Source of the DNA: RGIG3009 sp045596745
GTDB lineage: Bacteria > Bacillota > Clostridia > Oscillospirales > Acutalibacteraceae
Direction: 5' to 3'
Assembly (NCBI GenBank): GCA_045596745.1
Contig: JAZODA010000056.1
Location: 1 to 12,609 of the forward strand
DNA: 12,609 bases
Shown: piece by piece, positions 1 through 5,446 of the stretch
Numbering within the stretch: position 1 is the stretch's first letter
How the letters are laid out: the number at the start of each line of letters is the position of its first letter
Position numbers and translations under genes: made by a program
Notes under the pieces: generated by a model
What the model was told of the DNA's origin: nothing
The model's database searches: none
What the model saw: only the letters and a program-made list of their open reading frames with translations

Positions 1-15
1 ATTTGGGAGGATATT

Positions 16-51
16 CACCTGGCGCACCTGGCGCACCTGGCGCACCTGGCG
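16..51. repeat. Tandem repeat, CACCTGGCG x4
   Basis: Four exact head-to-tail copies of the 9-base unit CACCTGGCG. The last copy runs into GTGGGC and so forms the outer tip of the inverted-repeat element that starts at 43. The array therefore looks like reiteration of that element's tip rather than an independent satellite. It is too short and lacks spacers, so it is not a CRISPR array. Confidence 0.9.
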
Positions 52-253
52 GTGGGCATCGGCCACCTCATCCGTCTTTCGCCTGCGGCGAAATCCACCT
101 TCTCCTCAAGGAGAAGGCTTGGCGGGAGCGAGCCCTCGCCCTACACGACAGCAAGGAGACCCTGCGGGTGGGGAGTTTTCTTGAACTCCCTCCGTCACGC
201 ATACGCGTGCCACCTCCCTCGTGGAGGGAGGCTTTTGTGCCCACCGCCAGGTG
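43..253. repeat. MITE-like hairpin element, copy A1
   Basis: A 211-base non-coding element bounded by a perfect 15-bp terminal inverted repeat: CACCTGGCGGTGGGC at 43-57 and its exact complement at 239-253. The interior is a chain of smaller palindromes: TTTCGCC/GGCGAAA (77-93), CTTCTCCT/AGGAGAAG, CACGC/GCGTG (196-209) and CCTCCCTC/GAGGGAGG. No credible gene lies here; apparent open frames are low-complexity translations of the repeat. No transposase gene and no clear target-site duplication were seen. The structure fits a non-autonomous MITE or REP-like element, but the family name is unknown to me. Confidence 0.75.
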
Positions 254-567
254 CGGGCGTTGGCCACCTCATCAGTCATCCGCTTTGCGGATGACAGCTT
301 CTCCTCGAGGAGAAGCCTTATATGGCCCCCCTCGTTGAGGGGGCTGTCGAGCGATAGCGAGACTGGGGGAGTTTTGGTAGAACTCCCTCCGTCGGCTAAA
401 GCCGACACCTCCCTCAATGAGGGAGGCAACACCTCATCCGTCACGGCTACGCCGTGCCACCTTCCCCTCAAGGGGAAGGCTTTTTCCCCAGCTGGGGGAA
501 TCGACCTCGAGGGGAAGGCTTGTGTGCCCACCGCCAGGTGTGCTGACCGCAGGTCCACCGCAGGTGT
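254..567. repeat. MITE-like hairpin element, copy A2
   Basis: A second element directly abutting A1 and sharing its GGTG tip. Its left end reads into GGCCACCTCATC, as the other copies do, and its right end has the 15-mer GCCCACCGCCAGGTG at 526-540, followed by two decayed tip repeats (about 545-567). Interior hairpins include TCATCCGC/GCGGATGA (276-294), GCCCCCTC/GAGGGGGC, GTCGGCT/AGCCGAC (391-406), CTCCCTCA/TGAGGGAG and CACGGC/GCCGTG (442-456). Positions 324-427 match 5140-5242 and 7757-7860 closely. It ends just before the terminator of the leftward operon. Confidence 0.72.
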
Positions 568-574
568 GGGAGAC

Positions 575-607
575 AATAAAAAAGCACCCCTCTGCCGAGG
601 GGTGCTT
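575..607 (-). terminator. Rho-independent terminator of the ACT/UPF0210 operon
   Basis: An 11-bp perfect stem, AAGCACCCCTC (582-592) with GAGGGGTGCTT (597-607), closes a 4-base loop. Read on the minus strand it is followed by TTTTTTATTG (T run at 578-583). It lies about 57 bases after the stop codon of the UPF0210 gene. Confidence 0.9.
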
Positions 608-657
608 GATGTTTGGTTTTGGTGCTCGTTTTGATGCTTGGTTTTGGTGCTTGGTTT
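608..657. repeat. 25-base imperfect direct repeat in a 3' UTR
   Basis: GATGTTTGGTTTTGGTGCT (608-626) recurs as GATGCTTGGTTTTGGTGCT (633-651), a period of 25 bases, with a partial third GCTTGGTTT. It lies between the UPF0210 stop codon and its terminator, so it would be in the 3' UTR. No function can be assigned. Confidence 0.7.
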
Positions 658-663
658 GGGCAC

Positions 664-2022
664 TTAGTTTCTCAGCGCCTGCAGGGGGGCAGGGATGCGA
701 CCGCCGCGGTGGATGAAGCGAGCGGGGGAGGCCGTGTTGACAGGCATCACAGGGCCGCTGCCGAGCAGACCGCCGAACTCCAGCTCCTCACCGACCTCCT
801 TGCCAATCGCAGGGATGACGCGCACGGCGGTGGCTTTGTTGTTAATCATACCGATTGCCGCTTCGTCCGCGATAATCGCCGAGATGATCTCGGGCGAGGT
901 GTCGCCGGGGATGTTAATCATATCCAGACCCACCGAGCAGACCGCCGTCATTGCTTCCAGCTTTTCCAGCCGCAGGCAACCGCTTCTGGCGGCGGCAATC
1001 ATACCGGCATCTTCCGTCACGGGGATGAACGCGCCCGACAGACCGCCGACATGGGAGGACGCCATTACGCCGCCCTTTTTCACCGCGTCGTTGAGCATCG
1101 CGAGCGTGGCGGTCGTACCGTGTGCGCCGCACTGCTCCAGACCGATTTCCTCCAGAATATACGCCACCGAGTCACCAACGGCAGGGGTGGGGGCGAGGGA
1201 CAAATCGACGATGCCGAACGGCACGCCGAGACGGCGCGACGCTTCCTGCGCGACGAGCTGACCCATACGCGTAATCTTAAACGCGGTGCGCTTGATGAGG
1301 TCTGCCACCGCGGTCAAATCGCAATCGCCCGCTTTGGCGAGTGCCGCACGCACCACACCGGGGCCCGATACGCCGACATTGATGACACAGTCGGGCTCGC
1401 CCGGACCGTGGAACGCGCCTGCCATAAAGGGGTTGTCCTCGGGCGCGTTGCAGAACACCACGAGCTTCGCAGGGCCGATGCAGTTTCGCTCCGCCGTCAG
1501 CTCGGCGGCGCGCTTGACAACGCGGCCCATCTGCTCCACGGCGTCCATATTGATGCCCGACTTGGTCGAGCCGATGTTGACCGAGGCGCACACGTGCTCG
1601 GTTTTTGCCAGTGCTTCGGGAATCGCGTCAATCAGCTCGCGATCGCCTGCGGCATAGCCTTTATGCACCAGCGCGGAAAAACCGCCGATGAAGTTGACAC
1701 CGCAGGTCACCGCGGCACGCTCCAGCGTCAGCGCCAGCTTGACCGCGTCCTTATCCTCACAGCCTGCCAGCACCATCGCGGCAGGGGTGATGGAGATGCG
1801 CTTGTTGATAATCGGAATACCGTATTCCTTCTCAATCTGCTCGCCCGTGGACACGAGGTCACGCGCGCAGGTGGTGATTTTGCGGTAGACCCTCTCGCAC
1901 ACCTCGTCAATGTCACTGTGACAGCAGTCAAGCAGAGAAATACCCATCGTGATGGTGCGGATGTCGAGGTTCTCCTCGCGAATCATGGTGATGGTCTCTA
2001 AAATATCGCGTGTATTCAGCAT
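664..2022 (-). CDS. UPF0210/DUF711 (PFL family) protein
   Basis: A 452-residue protein that matches the UPF0210 (DUF711) family over its whole length. Recognisable blocks are MLNTRDILETITMI at the start, the RISITPAAM region, the GGFSALVHKG stretch, INVGVSGPGVV, DLSLAPTPAVGDSVA and the ending RFIHRGGRIPAPLQ. The family is cytosolic, related in fold to pyruvate formate-lyase-like proteins, and has no established reaction. Start: ATG at 2022 with AGAGGT just upstream, 13 bases after the stop of the ACT gene, so the two are co-transcribed and probably coupled. The ACT-UPF0210 pair is a recurrent arrangement in Firmicutes, suggesting that the ACT protein senses a ligand for this partner (inference). 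No residues look damaged. The family call is firm; the function is not. Confidence 0.93.
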   Translation of the reverse strand: MLNTRDILETITMIREENLDIRTITMGISLLDCCHSDIDEVCERVYRKITTCARDLVSTGEQIEKEYGIPIINKRISITPAAMVLAGCEDKDAVKLALTLERAAVTCGVNFIGGFSALVHKGYAAGDRELIDAIPEALAKTEHVCASVNIGSTKSGINMDAVEQMGRVVKRAAELTAERNCIGPAKLVVFCNAPEDNPFMAGAFHGPGEPDCVINVGVSGPGVVRAALAKAGDCDLTAVADLIKRTAFKITRMGQLVAQEASRRLGVPFGIVDLSLAPTPAVGDSVAYILEEIGLEQCGAHGTTATLAMLNDAVKKGGVMASSHVGGLSGAFIPVTEDAGMIAAARSGCLRLEKLEAMTAVCSVGLDMINIPGDTSPEIISAIIADEAAIGMINNKATAVRVIPAIGKEVGEELEFGGLLGSGPVMPVNTASPARFIHRGGRIPAPLQALRN

Positions 2023-2035
2023 GGCTTGTCACCTC

Positions 2036-2305
2036 TTAGATGCGGTGCATCGACTGGAAAATGTCCTCGTGCATGACGTGGATGGACAGCCCCATCTCCT
2101 TGCCCATAGCGGCAAGCTCGTCCGCGAACGCGCCGAACGCGACGTTGCTGTTTTCGATGTCCACCATCATAATCATGGCGAACATATCCTGCAGAATCGA
2201 CTGGGTCACTTCCAGGACATTGATGTTGCGGGCGGCACAGGCGGTGGACACTTTCGCGAGGATACCCACCATATCCTTGCCGATAACGGTGATGACAGCG
2301 CGCAT
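2036..2305 (-). CDS. ACT domain protein (UPF0237 family)
   Basis: An 89-residue stand-alone ACT domain beginning MRAVITVIGKDMVGILAKV, the typical first strand and helix with the ligand-side Gly (GKD.VGI), then INVLEVTQSILQDMFAMIMMVDI. ACT domains of this GcvR-like type bind small ligands, usually amino acids. A GTG six bases further upstream (2311) is in frame, but AAGGAG lies 9 bases before the ATG at 2305, so the ATG is preferred. It is first in a two-gene operon with UPF0210, and its promoter at 2337-2365 is divergent from, and shares a palindrome with, the lrp promoter. Ligand unknown. Confidence 0.92.
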   Translation of the reverse strand: MRAVITVIGKDMVGILAKVSTACAARNINVLEVTQSILQDMFAMIMMVDIENSNVAFGAFADELAAMGKEMGLSIHVMHEDIFQSMHRI

Positions 2306-2336
2306 AAACACAGCTCCTTTGATTTTGCTTTCCTAC

Positions 2337-2365
2337 AGTATACTCCAATTTGTCGCCAAACGCAA
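2337..2365 (-). promoter_or_regulatory. Sigma-A promoter of the ACT/UPF0210 operon
   Basis: On the minus strand: TTGCGT (2365-2360), 17-base spacer, TATACT (2342-2337), about 30 bases ahead of the start codon. The -35 box lies inside the left arm of the palindrome at 2353-2388. Confidence 0.65.
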
Positions 2366-2388
2366 ACATTTTCTTTGCATTGTGGCGA
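2353..2388. promoter_or_regulatory. Imperfect palindrome, candidate Lrp operator
   Basis: Left arm TCGCC-AAAC-GCAAA (2353-2366) and right arm TTTGC-ATTGT-GGCGA (2374-2388) are complementary in their two 5-base blocks and are separated by 7 bases. The left arm contains the -35 box of the leftward promoter and the right arm that of the rightward promoter. A protein bound here could block both. Lrp/AsnC regulators commonly autoregulate from such divergent sites; binding is inferred, not shown. Confidence 0.55.
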
Positions 2389-2403
2389 AAAGTGTGCTAT
2401 ACT
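2375..2403 (+). promoter_or_regulatory. Sigma-A promoter of lrp-aminotransferase-ispE operon
   Basis: TTGCAT (2375-2380), 17-base spacer, TATACT (2398-2403), with an extended -10 TGC directly before it. It lies 41 bases upstream of the lrp start codon. Confidence 0.7.
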
Positions 2404-2444
2404 GATATATCATTGCACACTCACTTTTAAGGAGGTCACTTACC

Positions 2445-2918
2445 ATGGACAAATTGCTGAAACTGCTGGATGCCAACGCGCGCCTGACCGATGCACAGCT
2501 CGCTGCGATGCTCGGTACTACCGAAGAGGATATTCGCGCCCGTATTGCCGAACTCGAAAAGACCGGCGCTATCCGTGCATACAAGGCTCTTGTCGACTGG
2601 GACAAGACCGACCGTGCGTGTGTCACTGCCATCATTGAGCTGAAGGTCATTCCGCGCCGCGACGTCGGTTTTGAGGGCATCGCGGAGCAGATTATGGCGT
2701 TCGACGAGGTGGAGAGCGTTTACCTGATGTCGGGCGGTTACGACCTGTCGGTGCGCGTCAACGGCCGCACCTTCCAGGAGATTGCCGCGTTTGTGGCGCG
2801 CCGCCTCGCTCCGCTGGAGTCGGTGCAGTCCACCGCAACGCATTTCGTGTTGCGCCGCTACAAGGAAAGCCACGTGCCGTTCCTGGAAGAAACCCCCGAT
2901 GAGAGAGGAATGCTGTAA
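2445..2918 (+). CDS. Lrp/AsnC family transcriptional regulator
   Basis: A 157-residue regulator. Residues 1-45 form the winged HTH of the AsnC type (LLKLLDANARLTDAQLAAML, then the recognition helix TEEDIRARIAELEKTGAI). Residues about 60-135 form the RAM effector domain (TAIIELKVIP, VESVYLMSGGYDLSVRV, TATHFVLRRYK). Such proteins are octameric or dimeric DNA-binding proteins that respond to amino acids. The start ATG at 2445 follows a near-perfect AAGGAGGT. The gene lies 5 bases from the aminotransferase, so it probably regulates amino-acid metabolism, including its own operon and perhaps the divergent ACT/UPF0210 genes. The exact amino acid cannot be read from sequence. Confidence 0.95.
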   Translation: MDKLLKLLDANARLTDAQLAAMLGTTEEDIRARIAELEKTGAIRAYKALVDWDKTDRACVTAIIELKVIPRRDVGFEGIAEQIMAFDEVESVYLMSGGYDLSVRVNGRTFQEIAAFVARRLAPLESVQSTATHFVLRRYKESHVPFLEETPDERGML

Positions 2919-2923
2919 CGCGT

Positions 2924-4102
2924 ATGGATTACTCAAAACTGCTTAACCGCACGCTGCAGGAGTTACCACCCTCCGGCATCCGTCGGTTTTTCGACATTGC
3001 CAACGAGATGGAGGACGTGATTTCGCTGTCCATCGGCGAACCCGATTTTATCACGCCGTTCCACATCCGTGAAAAAGGCATTGAATCGCTCGAAAAGGGC
3101 AAAACGTGGTATACCCCCAACGCGGGTCTTTTGAAGCTCCGTGAGGCCATCCGCGATTATGTGGAGAAACGCACCGGCATTGTGTACGACGCGAAAAGCG
3201 AAGTGCTGGTCACTGTGGGCGGCAGCGAGGGCATCGATTTGTGCCTGCGCGCACTCATCGAGCCGGGGGACGAGGTGCTGATTCCGCAGCCGAGCTTCGT
3301 CTGCTACGATCCGCTGACCCGTCTCGCAGGCGGCGTGCCTGTGCCGATTGTCACCCGTGCCGAGGATGCGTTCCGCCTGACGGCGGAGGCACTGCGCGCG
3401 GCGATTACGCCGCGCACCAAGCTGCTGGTGCTGCCGTTCCCGAGCAACCCGACGGGCGCGGTGATGCGCCGTGAGCATCTGGAGGCGATTGCCGAGGTGC
3501 TGCGCGGTACCGATATTATGGTGCTGTCGGACGAAATCTACAGCGACCTGACCTACGGCGACGAGCCGCACGTCAGCATTGCGTCGCTGCCCGATATGGC
3601 AGAGCGGACGGTGTATATCAGCGGCTTCTCCAAGTCCTTTGCGATGACGGGCTGGCGTCTGGGCTATGCCTGTGCGCCTGCGCCTGTGATGAAGATGATG
3701 ACGAAGCTGCATCAGTTTGCGCTGATGTGCGCGCCCACCACCGCCCAGCACGCCGCCATTGAGGCGCTGACAAACGGCGAGGACGATGTGGTCGAGATGC
3801 GCAACGATTACGATGCGCGCCGCCGTCTTATCGTCAGCGCGCTGGACGAGATGGGGCTGACCTGCTTTGCGCCGGAGGGGGCGTTCTACGTGTTCCCCTC
3901 GATTCAAAAGACGGGTCTTACGAGCGAAGAATTCTGCCACCGCTTGCTCAAAGAAAAGCACGTGGCGGTTGTCCCCGGCACGGCGTTCGGCGCGTGTGGC
4001 GAGGGGTTTGTGCGTATTTCCTACTGCTACTCGCTGGCGCATATCACCGAGGCACTCCGCCGTATGCGTGAGTTTGTTGCCGAATGCGAGGGCGCGGTAT
4101 GA
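2924..4102 (+). CDS. Class I/II PLP-dependent aminotransferase
   Basis: A 392-residue fold-type I aminotransferase, full length for the aspartate aminotransferase superfamily. Visible features are SIGEPDF near residue 36, the aromatic-anchor region YTPNAG (63-68), SNPTG with Asn175, SDEIY with Asp203 and Tyr206, the PLP Schiff-base lysine Lys237 in SGFSKSFAMTGWRLGY, and the substrate carboxylate Arg364 in GFVRISY. It would transfer an amino group between an amino acid and a 2-oxo acid in the cytosol; the substrate (aromatic, Ala or Asp) is not determinable. It starts 5 bases after lrp and overlaps ispE by 4 bases (ATGA). The Lrp-aminotransferase pair is common in Clostridia. Confidence 0.95.
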   Translation: MDYSKLLNRTLQELPPSGIRRFFDIANEMEDVISLSIGEPDFITPFHIREKGIESLEKGKTWYTPNAGLLKLREAIRDYVEKRTGIVYDAKSEVLVTVGGSEGIDLCLRALIEPGDEVLIPQPSFVCYDPLTRLAGGVPVPIVTRAEDAFRLTAEALRAAITPRTKLLVLPFPSNPTGAVMRREHLEAIAEVLRGTDIMVLSDEIYSDLTYGDEPHVSIASLPDMAERTVYISGFSKSFAMTGWRLGYACAPAPVMKMMTKLHQFALMCAPTTAQHAAIEALTNGEDDVVEMRNDYDARRRLIVSALDEMGLTCFAPEGAFYVFPSIQKTGLTSEEFCHRLLKEKHVAVVPGTAFGACGEGFVRISYCYSLAHITEALRRMREFVAECEGAV

Positions 4103-4941
4103 GCGTTGTAAAGCGCGCGCCTGCCAAGCTGAATCTGTCGCTGGATGTGGTCGGTGTCCGGGAGGATGGTTACCATCTGCTGCGCACCGTGATGCAGGCG
4201 ATCGATTGGTGCGACGAGGTGTCGGTGGCGTTTGCCGACGATTATGAAATTCACCTGTCCTGTGGCGGCGGTATCCCTGCCGACGAGCGCAACACCGCCT
4301 ACCGTGCGGCGGCGCTGTTTCGGCAGCATACCGAACGGCAGGAGGGGTATGTCATTGAAGTGACCAAGCACGTGCCGTCGCAAGCCGGTATGGGCGGTGG
4401 CAGCAGCGATGCTGCCGCGGTGCTGCTGGCACTGAATGAATTGACGGGTGCTGCCGTGCCGCAGGAGGAGCTGCTCGCACTCGCAGCGCGCATTGGTGCG
4501 GATGTGCCGTTTTGCCTCCTCGGCGGTACGGCACTCGCGACGGGAATCGGCACGGACTTGTCTCCGCTGCCGCCGCTGCCGCCGTGTTATTTCGTGGTGG
4601 TGCGACCCGAAGCAGGGGTGTCCACGCCGGAGGCGTATCGCCGCCTGGACAGTGCGCCGACGCTGCTGCACCCCGATGTCGACGCCATGTGCGTGGCACT
4701 CGCGCGCGGCGATTTGCGAAGCGTGGCGGCCACCGTCGGCAACAGCTTTGAAGCGCCGATGGCGTTGCCCGATACCGCGGCGATTTGCGCGCGTATGCGT
4801 GAGTATGGCGCGATGGCGGCGGCACTGACCGGCAGTGGGTCGGCGGTGTTCGGGATGTTTGAAGAGAATGAGACCGCCGCGCGCTGTGCGGCGGCACTGG
4901 CAGAGGCGTATCCTTGTACGAGGGTTTGCAGGCCGATATGA
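4099..4941 (+). CDS. ispE: 4-diphosphocytidyl-2-C-methyl-D-erythritol kinase (IspE)
   Basis: A 280-residue GHMP kinase of the MEP isoprenoid pathway that phosphorylates CDP-methylerythritol with ATP. The N-terminal APAKLNL carries the catalytic Lys10. REDGYHLL (21-28) is typical. The ATP-binding motif PSQAGMGGGSSDAA spans 93-106. Catalytic Asp135 is in IGADVPF, and the C-terminal glycine loop is LTGSGSAVFG. The start at 4099 is chosen because MSVVKRAPAKLNL matches the family's usual N-terminus and the ATG overlaps the upstream stop as ATGA, giving translational coupling; an in-frame ATG at 4084 would add a non-conserved MRGRG. Last gene of the operon, followed at once by a terminator. Confidence 0.95.
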   Translation: MSVVKRAPAKLNLSLDVVGVREDGYHLLRTVMQAIDWCDEVSVAFADDYEIHLSCGGGIPADERNTAYRAAALFRQHTERQEGYVIEVTKHVPSQAGMGGGSSDAAAVLLALNELTGAAVPQEELLALAARIGADVPFCLLGGTALATGIGTDLSPLPPLPPCYFVVVRPEAGVSTPEAYRRLDSAPTLLHPDVDAMCVALARGDLRSVAATVGNSFEAPMALPDTAAICARMREYGAMAAALTGSGSAVFGMFEENETAARCAAALAEAYPCTRVCRPI

Positions 4942-4948
4942 GAAAGAG

Positions 4949-4984
4949 AGACCACCCGTGGTGAGCGGGTGGTCTGTTTTGTTT
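4949..4984 (+). terminator. Rho-independent terminator after ispE
   Basis: Stem AGACCACCCG (4949-4958) with CGGGTGGTCT (4966-4975), 10 bp and perfect, 7-base loop, then GTTTTGTTT. It begins 8 bases after the ispE stop codon. Confidence 0.9.
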
Positions 4985-4998
4985 GTGGGTGGGGAAGG

Positions 4999-5373
4999 CA
5001 CCTGCGGTGGGCAACGGCCACCTCATCCGTCACGGCTACGCCGTGCCACCTTTTTCTCCCGAAACGGGCCCCTTTTGTCGGCTACGCCGACATTTCCCCC
5101 GACAATCGGGGGAATCGACCTCAAGGGGAAGGCTTATATGGCCCCCTCAATGAGGGGGCTGTCGAGCGGCAGCGAGACTGGGGGAGTTTTGGGAGAACTC
5201 CCTCCGTCGGCTAAAGCCGACACCTCCCTCAATGAGGGAGGCAACCCCTCATCCGTCTTTCGCCTGCGGCGAAATCCACCTTCCCCCCAGGGGGAAGGCT
5301 TAAATGTCCCTTCTGGGGGAAGCTGTCGAGCGATAGCGAGACTGATGAGGTGGCCGACGCCCACCGCCAGGTG
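4999..5373. repeat. MITE-like hairpin element, copy B (full)
   Basis: The clearest complete copy, 375 bases. The ends 4999-5027 and 5344-5373 are inverted repeats of about 30 bp with two mismatches and one gap, starting CACCTG(G)CGGTGGGC and running to GGCCACCTCATC. Inside are successive hairpins: CACGGC/GCCGTG (5031-5045), GTCGGC/GCCGAC (5077-5091), CCCCC/GGGGG, GCCCCCTCA/TGAGGGGGC, GTCGGCT/AGCCGAC (5206-5221), CTCCCTCA/TGAGGGAG and TTTCGCC/GGCGAAA (5258-5274). It fills the gap between two convergent terminators. No protein-coding gene is credible here. Confidence 0.8.
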
Positions 5374-5385
5374 TTGCAAGGTATA

Positions 5386-5416
5386 AGAAAAGCGCCCTCT
5401 GAAAAGAGGGCGCTTT
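5386..5416 (-). terminator. Terminator of the zinc-ribbon membrane protein gene
   Basis: Perfect 12-bp stem AAAGCGCCCTCT (5389-5400) with AGAGGGCGCTTT (5405-5416) and a 4-base loop. On the minus strand the run TTTTCTTAT follows. It is about 30 bases after the stop codon at 5447. Confidence 0.88.
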
Positions 5417-5446
5417 GTTGTTTGCAACGCCTGCCCGCGCAGGGGG

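Noticed and set aside
16..51. Possible CRISPR array
   Set aside because: The 9-base units are directly adjacent, without spacers, and belong to the tip of an inverted-repeat element.
106..663. Open frames on both strands in the first 660 bases
   Set aside because: They are translations of the hairpin repeats, with no ribosome site and the same peptide fragments recurring at other repeat copies.
613..2001. Long open frame on the plus strand opposite the UPF0210 gene
   Set aside because: It is the antisense shadow of a well-conserved gene; its His/Arg-rich translation has no family features and no ribosome site.
2963..4042. 359-codon minus-strand frame opposite the aminotransferase
   Set aside because: The plus-strand protein has all PLP-enzyme motifs; the antisense reading is low-complexity Arg/His/Gln rich.
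4084..4098. Upstream ATG as ispE start
   Set aside because: It adds a non-conserved MRGRG and lies deeper inside the aminotransferase gene; the ATG at 4099 fits the family N-terminus and the ATGA overlap.
4027..5001. Minus-strand frame across ispE
   Set aside because: Shadow of ispE; no start signal or domain pattern.
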